Part shown: positions 11,211-22,339 of the stretch, piece after piece
How the letters are laid out: every line of letters starts with the position of its first letter
How positions within the stretch are numbered: the stretch's first letter is position 1
Assembly: GCA_944472155.2 (NCBI GenBank)
Contig: OX235277.1
Coordinates: 11,728,804 to 11,792,803, forward strand
Reading direction: 5' to 3'
DNA: 64,000 nucleotides
Source: Trichobilharzia szidati
Lineage: Eukaryota; Platyhelminthes; Trematoda; Strigeidida; Schistosomatidae
The notes under the pieces: generated by a model
What the model was told of the DNA's origin: nothing
The model's input: only the letters and a program-made list of their open reading frames with translations
The model's database searches: none
Program-made: the position numbers and the translations under genes

Positions 11211-14165
11211 ACCATTGCTAAGTGGATTTTATCAGTTGTTATTATTCGGTAGATCCGTGTATCCAATCTATAGGATAGCTGCGACTTGGTTGCGGTTTCC
11301 GCATCAGTTGATATCTACACTATGTCGTAACTGGTCTTCTGCTCATGTGTAACTGAAATAAAGGGAATAATAATATCCTCGTGAAACTGAGCCAATGAAT
11401 AATATCTAATTACTTTTACTCGCTATCTGAAACAAATTTACCCGCAATCATAGATATTCCGGACATGCGAACACGAAAGGAAAGAGTTCAGGGGATGGTT
11501 GTGAGGGATGTTGTCTCGTCCAGTCACTTAGATCATTTCACGAGGACCTGTCTGAGTCTCAGATGCATACTCCAATTATTCTTGAGGATAATGAATTGAT
11601 AAGTTTTCTCTTTCTTTTACAAGGGACACCAATAAGAAAATTCGTGTATTTCGTATTCCATATTGGTTTCCTGTAGATCGATAATCAAAGAGAACTGTCA
11701 GATATCTTTTTAGGAAGAAAATCTAAAGAAAATGGAATTCTCATGTCATCTCTGACTCTGTTGTGAAATTGATAGCACAATAGTAGTCGTTGATATGAAC
11801 TTTAAGCAGGATAACAGCTGTTATGAACAGAGTACGGCTGTCAACTAGATTTCTGGCGTCAGTTGTCTTACAACCTGCTAAAGTTTTATGTTTCGATAAG
11901 CCGAATGACGCTGACGTAATTTTTCAATAAAAATTCAGTACATGGTGAATACCAAGAAATATACAATATACAAATGAATCAGGGACCTCATTTAAAAAAA
12001 AGCGAGCATATTTATTAGGAAAGGAAACTACAGGATGTTCAACACTGACTGCAATTCTTGGCCATATACAGTTTCTGGCAAACGACTCGAATTATTTTCT
12101 GAGACATAGTTAGCCTCCGCCAAGACTATCGAACAGAGACGCGTAAGGTGGCATGAAGGTTCACACACTTCACAGATGTCACAACCACTGTAGTCCGTGT
12201 TTCCGGTGGATGACACACTCTGACGAGTTCAAATTGCTCACATAATGAAGTCACCGAACGGAAGCGATATTAAGGAGACAGCAATATGGAGTCCTCTCTC
12301 AACTAGCACTATACAACTTTCGCAAGTATGCTGAAATTGTTTTGACCATAAACTTCATTATATCTTTTGTTTGTACACTGCTTATTACAAGCTGATGAAA
12401 TAAATAACGGTACAATCTTATTCTGCACAAACTGCTGTTATTGCTGCGTTCAAACAAATGAAGAGTGACCCTCCTGGTTGTAGTGAGCCAATCGCTGTTT
12501 ATCTAATTATTGATATTCAATCGCACTATTTCGCGAAGTATTACATTTCATATGCTATGAGCGTGGAAAGCAGCGCTGTTATGCTGACATCTACAAACGT
12601 GAATATGAACTTATAGGAATTACCTAATTCATTTGGGTAAAGCCGGGTTACATATGATTGACCAAGTACGTCGATGGCTTCTTCCAACCAGATAATCGTT
12701 TTACAGCTTGTCATTTATCTGTCTCCACATTTTTGATAGTGCGATGTTATATTATAGTGTCATTATATATTAGAAAGTATACAAGACTTTCTTTAGTTGC
12801 GAATTGAAAATGGATAGTAGTTATACCTGAATCAAAGTGTAGCATTGTTACACAGAACTTATTACTTAGGTTAGTAGAGAAATATGCAGTTATATTCGAA
12901 AAATTGCGTACGAATTATGTAGCGTGCTAATGAGTAATTTTAGTGTTCAATCTAAACACTCTTACGTTTGTGTTACAGAAGGATTAAATAGCCGGAAAAT
13001 GATGGTTAAATTGTGAAAATGCTACAAAAAATCTTTGAAAGGTGCTAAATTAAGACACTACAGAATAAAACATAGAATGGATTCAGCGTCAACTACTTCT
13101 CGTTAAATGAAGCTTCAATAGACAGAGAACTCTGTCCCAAACTCGCTATGCAGCCTTAGCTCACTCGACTGCTAAGTAAAGTTATCTTAGCAAGTATTTA
13201 GGTGTTGTATTGAGCCACGGTTAAAATAAATAATTCAAATAAAGTGAACAAAACATCTTTCCGATGATTTACTTCTCAAAATCTGTGCAATCGCAATTTG
13301 CACATCAGTTTACACAGTTGCATTTATTATTTAACTTGGCAGAGTAACGAAGGCAGATCAACGGTGATAATACTTGTTTTGAATGTGTGAACGCAGATCA
13401 CCAGGAGCATAGAAGCAAACCTGCTCAGCACTAGAATACTCCTCTTTCATATGTTAAAGATAGGTGTGAAAGGGAATTGTGCTGAAAATAAACTGAAGGG
13501 CCAGTTTGTATAATTAGAAACGAGAGCAAGAATGGGGGGAGGAAAGTCTCAAGAAATAATGAATCAAGAGGATGAATAGTAAGTTGGATTCTTTCTCTGT
13601 AGTTAGGCATTGATGTGCAAATGGTTCGCACAACTGTTGCTTTTATGTGTGAATGTGTTCCGTGATTGCGTGTACCACGTCTTCTGCTTATACCTTTTTA
13701 CGCGAAATGTAGGTGAAATATCCATTCAAATAGCATAATAATGATAATGCTTATTTATCGTGATGTAAGTTGGAGAACCTTGCCTAGGCATGTGGTTGGT
13801 AATTCTATTCCAGTTCAATTGGAAGTGAAGTGCTAACTAATCCACTATAACAACTCATTCTTTCCTCCTTCAAAAAATGCACACAAATTTTTTGATTGTC
13901 ATTCATAGGAGAAATCAAGATATCAATCAGGAAATCATTCTTTGTTCCAAAATACTCTTCATCTCCTAACATGTTTACTTTTGACAATAATTTACTTCAT
14001 GGATACAGAGTGACTATTCGAAATTGTTTGTTAATTTAGTCAACCTATTTAAGCTAAGTGAAGAAAACAATATTCGTACTAAGTTGCTTAACATCTAGTT
14101 CACTCTTCGTCTTCTCAAGCAGATGTGTACTATTCTCAGTTAATAAATGAATAGCACTTCATTTA
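11211..14165. other. Gene-poor stretch upstream of A1
   Basis: This is where the A1 leader exon would be expected. I searched by eye for the conserved leader signature (gcccatcatcag on the plus strand) and did not find it. Short frames at 12,028-12,216, 13,431-13,631 and 13,805-13,987 (minus) show no domain or reliable splice context. Confidence 0.4.
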
Positions 14166-14260
14166 TGAGTAGAATACATTTTATTTCATATTTCAGTAGT
14201 AACATCACCTTGGCGTTTCGATATTACTTCTCCTCCTAGAATAATTCCACTGTGAGCTAA
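14166..14260. repeat. B-unit segment duplicated at 23,485
   Basis: The sequence acattttatttcatatttcag near 14,178 and its surroundings recur at 23,485-23,580, so part of the lower B2 unit was copied to 23.4 kb. No exon is certain in either copy. Confidence 0.5.
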
Positions 14261-14302
14261 TAGTAAATTCATGACTGTGTTTTGCCGTCAGCAAACCTAA
14301 AA

Positions 14303-14525
14303 CTACGCACCGAAGACATTGACTAGTGGTCGCGCTATGTCGCAAATTAGCAGAAATTGGTATTCATGAGCCATTGGATTGAATCACAGTGGCTTAAGGG
14401 TTTACATGCTCACCTTGTAACTAGAAGGCCTTGGGCTCGAACGCCGAGGAGTGGGTGGGTATTGATGAAGAGTCCCAAACAAGGATAAAACTGCTGTCCA
14501 CTACTCTTAGGTAACTTCATTGTTC
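14303..14525 (+). repeat. Sm-alpha-type SINE with decayed hammerhead segment
   Basis: tRNA-like A box (cagtggcttaagggttta) and a decayed B box (gggctcgaacgcc) are followed by ttgatgaagagtcccaaacaagg at about 14,464-14,486 and ctgctgtcca. This matches the order in schistosome Sm-alpha SINEs, where a hammerhead ribozyme (CUGAUGA - stem II - GAAAC) follows the tRNA-like part. Here CTGATGA has become TTGATGA and GAAAC has become AAAAC, so it should be inactive. It interrupts unit B2. Confidence 0.65.
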
Positions 14526-14947
14526 ACTGACAAACAGAGTGAAATATTGATGTAGAATAAACTGGATCCATTTTATTCTGCACTGGTGTTTGTCATTCCT
14601 CCTTCCCAATTTATGAGGATGAATTGAGCTACGAAATGAAATATCAGAAGTAAATGCTTACATAATCTAGTTGTTACATGATGTTAAATGTCATCAATAA
14701 GAGCAAATAAACGTTGTGGAAAACATAACTCTTTGTTGAGCTGTTACTTTTCACTTTTTACGAAATTTCATCATCGGTAGAGCAGTTCACTCCGCTTGGC
14801 ACTGACCTGATACAACTTTTGATTGCTTTTCTTTGAATACAACATCACCTAGTGATACCAAATGTAGACTGAAGGCAATCAGAATATTCTTCGCAGTGCA
14901 TAACCATATAACAATGTCACTACGATTACCAACACTGTCGAACGTAC

Positions 14948-15021
14948 AATTTATTGACTTCATTCAACAGAATTGTTGTGGCTTTGACAACTAATCCAAT
15001 TAGTGAAATGCTGAGTCGCAT
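14948..15021 (-). CDS. Unit B2: degenerate signal-peptide exon, MEG-like
   Basis: ATG at 15,021 with a frame beginning MRLSISLIGLVV, alignable to the other B leaders, but a lysine now breaks the hydrophobic core and the exon end has shifted. The homologous donor GTACGT is kept at 14,947-14,942 but lies 74 nt from the ATG rather than 69 or 73. The rest of the unit is interrupted by the SINE at 14.3-14.5 kb and no micro-exon was found below it. I read B2 as a decaying copy. Confidence 0.4.
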
Positions 15022-15566
15022 CACTTCGAAATGCTTTATCATCTTTGTGTGTGTGTAATAAAAATCTCTGGTCAAATGTTTTTTTGTGGCGTAAAATATC
15101 AGTGTGCATTGAATGTCTAAATCTCATTCATTAATACATTGAGGCATTTCAAAAAGTGCTTCAGGACACTGACCATTATATCACCGATATGTTTGCGAAC
15201 AAGTATGTGCCACTCAGTCAATTCCGTTTTAGACAGACAATGAAATGTCATGTCCTTGATTGCATAACTTTATTCAGTGGGCATGAAATAACGTGACACT
15301 TGGTGATTCAAGACAATTTATAATTTGGCACACAAACACGTCTCATTTTACTTTCTATCATGTGAATCAATAGCTTGTTCTGTACTAAATCAATCAAGAT
15401 CCGACTGAAAGAGCAATCAGGCCTTCAGTACACGTTTAATCATTCAGGATATCTACCGGACTAATGCCGAAAAATCAGACTGACAAGTCATTGTTTTTCT
15501 ACTTTTAAGAGACTTGGAATATGCACGTCATCGAAAGCGTTTACAACACACTACTGCAAACTTTAT

Positions 15567-15614
15567 TCAACAGTAGACATCCTCTGGTGCTGAAGAAACA
15601 TCCATACAAACTGG
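15567..15614 (-). CDS. Unit B3: candidate third exon
   Basis: It follows the 12-nt micro-exon after a 79-bp intron, with acceptor ...gtgtag ending at 15,615. In phase 0 it reads PVCMDVSSAPEDVYC then a stop at 15,567. B4 (from 29,552) and B5 (from 53,477) have an acceptor at the equivalent place and a similar opening (two residues, then C/S-x-N/D-x-S). An alternative is that the exon continues to a donor I did not recognise. Confidence 0.4.
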   Translation of the reverse strand, partial: PVCMDVSSAPEDVYC

Positions 15615-15693
15615 CTACACAATGAGTGAGTACTGCTGAAGTGTGTGTTTAACAAATTAACTTTCTGTAGTTTTTCGGAAGACATTTACTTAC

Positions 15694-15705
15694 CAGCTTC
15701 ATTGC
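15694..15705 (-). CDS. Unit B3: 12-nt micro-exon
   Basis: Twelve bases (GCAATGAAGCTG) lie between a good acceptor (cactttcttag) and a perfect GTAAGT donor (15,693-15,688). Four codons, symmetric. The equivalent site in B4 is also exactly 12 nt with a GTAAGT donor, and that in B5 is 12 nt but has lost its donor. Symmetric exons of this size are the hallmark of schistosome MEG genes. Confidence 0.6.
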
Positions 15706-16363
15706 CTAAGAAAGTGTAGAGACAATGCAGGAAAGTATGGATGTCCAGAGTGCCAAGGTAAGCAATCCCTTTTGCAAATACCTGAGTACTTTTACTTCGT
15801 CAGCCACCAGTCATACGAAGCACGTGCTGACTGGCTGTCTCTGCAAACTCGATGGGTAAACACAACTTGCTTTCCATAAACACTAAAGATCAGTTTGCCT
15901 GACTTCGTTTTCATGAATTCCTATCCAATGAGATATTAATTTCCTCATCCGTAGTTAAAAGAATCTGTGATACGTTTACAGTAAACTTTACAAACGGTGA
16001 CCGAGTGAATTAATTAGGCCTGTGATGCAATTGATAACTATTTCCTGGTGTGATGTGTGAAATCGCAAGTGGAGCGTCCATCCGTCGGTTTACGATTTTT
16101 CCATAAAAGAAGTTTACTAACGATTAGAGAGAAGTTTCACTTAACCACATCGCCATTAATCTGATACTTCAGCGAATCTGCGTCTGCAACGGTTATGCTC
16201 ATAGGTGAGAATGTGACTTTTGTGAAATATTAGTGTACCATAACTTGAATCCATTTTATTCTGCTCTAATGTTTGTTCATCCTCCTTCTAATTTGATGAG
16301 AAAAGATTCATGGATGAGGTCAAATGTCAGTGGATGATACCTACATAAGCTACGTATAGAATT

Positions 16364-16543
16364 GTATTAAGTCTTCTTCAGGGAATTGGAGATTCTTCTT
16401 TTAAGGATATCTGCTTCTAGGTATCCCCTGAATTCCAAAGAAATAGCATAGAAAACACCTTATTTGAATCTGGAATTCAGGGGAGACCTAGAATCAGATA
16501 CCTCTAAAGAAGAATCTCCAATTCCCTGAAGAAGACTTAATAC
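16364..16543. repeat. Foldback (long inverted repeat) inside B3 intron
   Basis: The left arm starts gtattaagtcttcttcaggg at 16,364; the right arm ends with its reverse complement at 16,543. Arms are about 77 nt with roughly 90% identity and a loop of about 25 nt. The short direct repeat tatagaat lies on both sides (near 16,355 and 16,555), consistent with a MITE-like insertion. If transcribed it would form a long hairpin. Confidence 0.75.
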
Positions 16544-16795
16544 ACTTCAGTACCTATAGAATGTCAAATATTATCAATAATGAAGAATAAAATTTACGGA
16601 AAATGTGCCGTTTGTGAAGCGATTTGTTTTCAATTTAAAGGACATTTAGCCCACTGGGATCAAGAGTTTAACCCCGCCCAGATTTGCTTCAAACAGTTTA
16701 TGCTTCTTTTATTGTAATTACATTATCATTTTTAGGATTTACGGTGTACAGCAACGACAGTCACAATAGCTATTCATGAGTATGACCACTCTCAC

Positions 16796-16872
16796 AAATG
16801 TTCCATTGACTTCATTTCCAGAGCTGCGAGGAATACGACAGCAAATCCAAGTAATGAAATAATAAATCTCAT
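16796..16872 (-). pseudogene. Unit B3: broken signal-peptide exon
   Basis: ATG at 16,872 opens MRFIISLLGFAVVFLAAL, a good hydrophobic leader. Relative to B4 one base is missing just after it, which shifts the frame, and the GT of the homologous donor reads GA. A GTGAGA at about 16,795 could serve as a substitute donor. The leader is paired with an intact 12-nt micro-exon at 15.7 kb, so the loss may be recent or an assembly error. Confidence 0.5.
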
Positions 16873-18060
16873 CACTTCAAAATGATTTATGATCTTGGTG
16901 AATACGATGAGATCTTGATTGAATTCTCATTGTAATGCATGGCATAATGTATCTGTTTGCATTGCATGTCCGTATCTCGATCACTGACGAATTGATGGAC
17001 TAAATAATTACCAAGTTAATTTGCAATCAGTGGATTGTGTTATATCATCATTTCAACTGTACTTATTCAGTTAAAAGGCATCTACCTTTTTAATTGATCA
17101 AATATGTTAAATATATCTCATGATAACAACTGTTATTTCTTTGGTGATGTCTGTAATGTCTCTGCAGATTCGTCATTATAGCTAGTGATTATTTGTGGAT
17201 GGATATCAAATAAATAAATAAATCAGCAGAATAAACATTCAACCTGATGGGTGCAGTTAGAAACCACTATATTGTCATATATCGGTAGGCGCCTTTTATT
17301 ACTCAAATTCTTGTATCGTCAACTTCTACATCTACTTATCTGATTTCAAGGTACAGACACATGCATGCGTATTCCTGTAATTCCTAAAGCTGAGGTTAAG
17401 CTTTGCGTGATAGTCCACAAATTACAATGCACATCTCTCATCGCACAGGCTAATTCACACTCAAAATGCTCATTTTCGTGATGCATGTAGACTGAATGTG
17501 GTTGTTTTCATGCATCAAATATCCATCTGTATTACCCGAGATTCCCTTCCTACGTTACGCAATCATTTCGATAGACGGAATGTAGGAATACACTATAATT
17601 ATCACTCACTATATATTTATGAATTCTAGAATTGCCTTCGTTTATCTTCGATCGCATTTATCAACACAAGAATCGACTACTGGTCGCTGAATACGGGTTT
17701 GTATGCACACCACAGGAAATACTCGATGCCACCTATTTTAAGCCAGTGAAGGAATGTATTCAACCGCGATCATGTTAATCATACGCTGTGTAGATTGACA
17801 GTGTTACTTCCAGTCAAATTAACTACATCAAGTCAGTATTCACTGAGACCACTTGATCAGCAAACTTCTGTTAACACATTTACAACTGACTAGCTGATTT
17901 CGGAGATCACGTGAGATAGGCAATTACCCTGAATTCGTGAGATGTCGAATGAATCTGTGAATTTGTAATCAGAAAACAAGGAATTTGGCAAAAGTGATTT
18001 ATTTCTCATTATCTCGACATCCCACAAACAAATTTCACATTTCAATTTTCATTTCGCACA

Positions 18061-18248
18061 TCATTTTTGACATCGAGAATGTCGACAAATATTTTCACAG
18101 CAGTCTTCATCTGCCTTACAGAATTCACCTTGTCGTTTACAACAAAATTGAAGACCTGGTGATTTGCGATATCGACATTCAGATAACGGACAACACTTCC
18201 TAATAGTAAGAGTGTCTTTATCGATATCCTTACACACACAGTGTAATC
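18061..18248 (-). CDS. A2: second, tandem 12-cysteine terminal exon
   Basis: 188-nt terminal exon after the acceptor ttttcttttctttgaaag (ending 18,249), phase 1, stop at 18,061, AATAAA at 18,003-17,998. Spacing of all 12 cysteines equals A1, A3 and A4. The C-terminal half (SxGLQFCC ... ADEDCCENIC) is nearly identical to A3, while the 12 residues between cysteines 2 and 3 differ almost completely. It lies about 260 bp downstream of the A3 exon on the same strand, and no separate leader exon lies between them. It is therefore either an alternative terminal exon of the A3 gene, chosen by skipping A3, or an orphan duplicate. Confidence 0.7.
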
Positions 18249-18507
18249 CTTTCAAAGAAAAGAAAAACAAAGATGTTGGAATTACATGAGAAACGATGAC
18301 AGAGTAGGCTTTGAAAGTTACCGTGAAATTGTCAAGAATGAATTATTCGATAAATTATTGCAAGATAAATCATCCACATTACTGCCTTAACACCACTTCT
18401 CGTCTCGATTTGTAGGCGACGTCAGTTTGACTCAAGGGAAAAGAAGACATTTGTCAAAAGTGATTTATTTCTCATTATCTCGACATCCCACAAACAAATT
18501 TCATATT

Positions 18508-18707
18508 TCAGTTTTCATTTTTCACTTGACATCGAGAAAATCGACAAATATTTTCACAGCAGTCTTCATCTGCCTTACAAAATTCACCTCGCTGCTTACA
18601 ACAAAATTGAAGACCCGATGATTTGCGCCGTCGACAGTAAACAGTGGGACAACACTTCCCAATTTTAAAAGGAGTATATATGCCATCCCGACACAAACAT
18701 TCATCTC
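18508..18707 (-). CDS. A3: terminal exon of knottin-like secreted peptide
   Basis: 200-nt exon after the acceptor ttttctttgaaag (ending 18,708). The first two bases complete the codon opened by the leader exon at 21,842-21,767, so the two join in frame (phase 1) to give a precursor of 91 residues. It encodes C-x1-C-x12-CC-x4-C-x10-CC-x6-C-x5-CC-x3-C-x4-C and a short lysine/asparagine tail. A basic cluster (RRRK) lies between cysteines 5 and 6. AATAAA is at 18,469-18,464, about 40 nt after the stop. The last six cysteines fit the inhibitor-cystine-knot framework; six disulfides are possible. No specific target or activity can be read from sequence. The tandem A2 exon lies just downstream. Confidence 0.8.
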
Positions 18708-19540
18708 CTTTCAAAGAAAACAAATACAATGATTTTTGTATTTCATGAATAAGGGCGGCCCAGTTTGCTTTGAAAGTTAACATGGAATTGTCAAGAATGA
18801 ATTAATCGATAAATTATTGCGAGATAAAACATTCACATTACATCCTTAACGCCACTCCTCGTCTGAATTTTCAGGCGACGTCAGTTTGACTCAAGTGAAT
18901 TGTATTCAGAGAACAAGTTCACTTCATAGTTGGCAGAAACCTGCCATCTAATCACCCACAATAATGTTATCAACTAGCATACATTGAAATGACAGAGATG
19001 CAGAGAGTTTATTCAAGGTAACCAAGGCGTGTCCTGCAAACCTTATCAAACATTCTAAAAACATGTGAATATCTACTGATCACTGATATTCAAAGGAATG
19101 CTATTGATTATCTCCATTGTAATCTGTGACCAGTGTGTCCTGCGTTGAAATCGACTAATTTACTTATCAGGACACAATTTCACAAATTTCGTTCTCTGTT
19201 TCCTTTCATGCAATGGAATAATGTAGACATATGCACATTAGTGAGCACACATTTCAACAGATCTTTTCTCCTGATTCGAGGATCCATCATGTGTACAACG
19301 ATGAAACAGTGTGATTGACACAAGAGGAGTGCTCACGCAGATGACAGAAGTGTAGAAATTACATAATGCCATAGATGTACCACAACGGTTAAGGAGAAGG
19401 CGACGAGCTCCACTGATTTGTGATTAGTTGGTTATGAGAAGAAAAAATCTTCGGTGAAACCGTACCAGTTCCTTTACTTGAAATACCGAACTTTCGAATG
19501 AAAGAGGTCACTGTAAACACTACATAACACAAACGATTAC

Positions 19541-19553
19541 CTGGAGTCATGAC
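19541..19553 (-). other. Possible 13-nt micro-exon within the A3 intron
   Basis: Thirteen bases (GTCATGACTCCAG) sit between an acceptor (caatgtttcag) and a GTAATC donor. The core resembles the 12-nt micro-exon of unit B4 (GTCAAGACCCAG), though the flanks do not. Thirteen nucleotides would shift the frame between the A3 leader and terminal exons. The segment is missing in the A4 intron. It is probably skipped or a relic. Confidence 0.3.
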
Positions 19554-21123
19554 CTGAAACATTGATCCACCAGTGATAATCATTGTAAATGTGACTAAAT
19601 TGGAGAAATGAATATTAGAATTGCGAAGGACAATTGAAATAAGGGTATATTAGTTTCAGGAACATGGCAAGTGCATGTTCGAATGCAACACTCTCCATCG
19701 AAGAGACACGATGATCGCAATTCTCAAGATGTAAGACATCCACCATTCCGTTGCACAAACCGTTCTCACAAAACTCTCATAACATGGCTTTGATACTGAG
19801 TTCCTACAAATTACAACAAAAGCTGAGAAGTCGGAATCTTTGGAGGATACCTGATTCCAATGAAAATCTGAGAAACTATGCAAGATGTCTGAGATGCAGT
19901 TTTATTCCTTCAGTCGACTTCTTTTATTTCCATTACACCTAATTAGATGAACTTGAAACTTCTGATGGAATCAAGTATTTATCATAAATCTTTCATTGAC
20001 AGATAAAGAGAATGTAAAGAAAAGTGTGGAAAAACATCTGTTGGCAATAATTAGGTTATTGACAGTGGTGAGTCTCAGACTGTATCGCAGTATGTGTAGG
20101 AAAAATTCCCAGTTAGCTAAATATAGGAGTAAAAGAGCATTAATGACGGTTGAATTTGGTTCGAAAGATTTCTGCCGACCTAAAAAGCTAGAGAACAGAT
20201 CAGTGTCCCACTGCATTCGATAGAAACAGATTCCCATATCGACTTTGATAGGTCTACGAATCTGCGAAAAGATTTTGTTTGGCATAAAAATGACTGACAG
20301 CAGAAGCCTTACATACATGAGTGAATCTCAACAGTTTGAACAGGCGTGCACGTGTAATGTTAGCTGATGCATGGTAAATCCTGATTAATAAATTAAAGTG
20401 GATATTTATCACTAATTATTCATACTTGATAGCAATTTCTGATTGTCTATATCTTCTGATGGAGAGGCTCGCAAATGTTTTACAACTGTTTAACAAAACA
20501 CTCATAAACACGTCATTGTAAACTGTATATGCACACATATTTTCATATTCAGTTATCTACGACCATCGAAATTCAGTCGAACGTAATCTGATGAAAAGTA
20601 CACTCTGTTCAAAGTTTATAACTGAAGCAGACCAACATTTGAAAGTCTGAGGTCAAATTTGCATCACCGATCATACAATTTTGTTTATTATACATGTTGA
20701 TGACTGTTTCATGTCTCATACTAAAGGACAAAGTTTTCAAAGACATGAGGTATCCTTTTTATACATAAACCTCTCTTGTGTTAATTTCAATTGATTTCCC
20801 TGAAGAAGTTCGGACCAGTTACCTGAACGAAACTTCGGTCATTTTACAGAGAATATTTGACTTGTTCGTGTCTTGACAATTTTTCTATAGTGTGCATTCC
20901 ATTCAATTGAGAACTAATCCAGTGAACACAAATGAATAATAATGAGCCATGATATTCTGAACTCAACTTCACTGACACTGTCATCAATTGAGAAGCTGTT
21001 CAGTTATCAACTAGGCTACATGCCAGACAAGATAAAGAGCACGACAATGTACATCAAGCAATAAACAGGGTTCATTGAGTGTACAGTTACACATGAGCAA
21101 CAGACCAATTAAGACATAGTGTA

Positions 21124-21355
21124 GCGTCGGTGGCATAGCGGTTAGGACGCTCGCCGACCATGCGCATGGCCCGGGGTTCGATCCCCGGCCGACGCACTCC
21201 TTTATTTCGCTTAGCCAGAAATAATGCTGGTGAAGAGGAAAGGTTGGGCATGAGGCTAGCAACCCCATCCTGTAAAAATAAACACTGCTACAGAAACTTC
21301 AAGCCACCAGCTTGAAGCCCTATGTTCCACTGGGGAACGTGAAGGAAAAAAAAAA
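21124..21355 (+). repeat. tRNA-derived SINE (well-preserved head, A-tail)
   Basis: The head runs 21,124-21,195: acceptor-like arms gcgtcgg and ccgacgc pair exactly, the A box is tggcatagcggttagg and the B box ggttcgatccc. The body ends with cttgaagccctatgttccac and an A-run at 21,346-21,355. The tail matches RTE-1 3' ends. The insertion is absent from the paralogous position near 46,068, so it post-dates the A3/A4 duplication. The anticodon arm does not fold properly and the body continues past the tRNA, so this is a SINE and not a tRNA gene. Confidence 0.8.
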
Positions 21356-21766
21356 GTAGATACTACCGAGTGCAGAATCCACATCTTAGTCAGAGTTATG
21401 CAATAGATTGAAGACACGGATCTACCGAAAACAATCACAATGCTTTCCTATTCTTAGGAATATCAATATTTCACACATTTCCTTGCTATCGAATTGATCT
21501 AATGTAAACATGACACTCCAATATTGAGGAAGCGTCTCATGCTCACAAACACAATTATCATGCAAGTTATCAACAGAGTGAAGATGAAGTCTACACTCGT
21601 GAACGCCTCTACATCAACGACATTACCACACGAAGTGCATCATCCTACATTCAGAATAGCTGAACAGTATATAAGGCTACTTGCAAATTTCAAATAATAC
21701 CCAGCCGGCCTAATGTATACAAATCTACTTTAATCACAGTAAAATGCACATCACAAGAAAACATAC

Positions 21767-21842
21767 CTGAAGCCTGTACAACCTGGTCGCCCATCATCAG
21801 AACTGTCAATACCAATATCGTGAGCAACGTAGAAGTGTGCAT
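21767..21842 (-). CDS. A3: signal-peptide exon
   Basis: 76-nt exon: ATG at 21,842, a frame starting MHTSTLLTILVLTVLMMGD, a likely signal-peptidase site after a V-Q-A triplet, and a GTATGT donor at 21,766-21,761. It ends in phase 1, matching the acceptors of all cysteine-rich exons. The A4 leader at 46,571-46,490 is almost identical but two codons longer. The intron to the A3 terminal exon is 3,059 bp. Conservation continues upstream (tttacactgtggcaataata), marking the 5' UTR and promoter. Confidence 0.8.
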
Positions 21843-21882
21843 AGTTGGATTATTATTGCCACAGTGTAAAGGGGAAAGCCAT

Positions 21883-21891
21883 TATTTATTT
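21883..21891 (-). promoter_or_regulatory. TATA-like element upstream of A3
   Basis: Reading AAATAAATA on the minus strand about 40-50 bases before the leader ATG. The A4 equivalent is a better TATAAAA (46,609-46,603) in otherwise conserved sequence. Function is inferred only from position and AT-richness. Confidence 0.3.
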
Positions 21892-22339
21892 CCAAATGTA
21901 TCCAAATGGTGGACATATCTATCCCATTGTGTTCACACACGAATGAAGATTGTTCACACTGGAACATAAGTGAGCATTTTGTCATGCACAGGGATTAGTG
22001 GAAACGAAGTCAGTGTAGTGGGATCAATGAGAAGAACACGAGTATTTGTCACGTAATTTATTGTAATTGAATGTAACATTGAGGATATACATGGTGTTCA
22101 TGTGTAGTTGTATTGTGTGCATTGTGGAATACACCAAGTCAATTATTATAATTCTATTCCAATAGTTGTTTGCACAAAAACATAAGTTCTACTTCTTCAC
22201 TGCACATGATCATACTGACTGTTCGAATTGTTATGTTCATTCTCATTTTGAATTCTTTTTAATAATAGCCTTATTCCAAACAGTATTTGTGGTACAGGTA
22301 TGGAATTTTCACCCTGCGTTAGAATGTTGCATCTTATTA

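Larger units (their letters stand above)
17221..18985. repeat. A2/A3 duplication block with internal tandem exon duplication
   Basis: Paralogue of 7,925-9,197, with its latter part matching 43,300-43,870. Inside it, a unit of about 460 bp (17,977-18,440 and 18,442-18,900) is tandemly duplicated, each copy holding one cysteine-rich exon, its acceptor, stop and AATAAA. The 3' UTRs of the two copies differ at only a few positions over about 70 bases. Confidence 0.85.
19640..22172. repeat. A3 upstream duplication block (paralogue 44,570-46,895)
   Basis: Colinear with 44,570-46,895, from gaacatggcaagtgcatgtt / gaacatggtgagagcatgta to attataattctattccaata / attataattctattacaata. It contains the A leader exon and its promoter region, which shows that whole genes were duplicated. 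Minus frames at 20,318-19,971 and 45,266-44,940 are parallel within this block but drift in frame, so I do not treat them as genes. Confidence 0.85.

Noticed and set aside
12028..12216. Minus frame with CDICEVCEPSC as a cysteine-rich peptide
   Set aside because: No leader, no splice signals, spacing unlike family A; probably chance.
17985..18621. Plus-strand frames over the A2 and A3 exons, and similar at 43,475-43,735
   Set aside because: They are antisense shadows; only the minus frames keep the cysteine spacing, acceptors and AATAAA.
19971..20318. 115-codon minus frame (and relative at 44,940-45,266) as a gene
   Set aside because: Lies in the family A intron; the two copies are similar only because the DNA is duplicated, and their frames drift with no coding pattern.
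21124..21195. Functional tRNA gene
   Set aside because: Acceptor arms pair, but the anticodon arm does not fold normally, the T arm is one base off, and a SINE body with an RTE-like tail follows.
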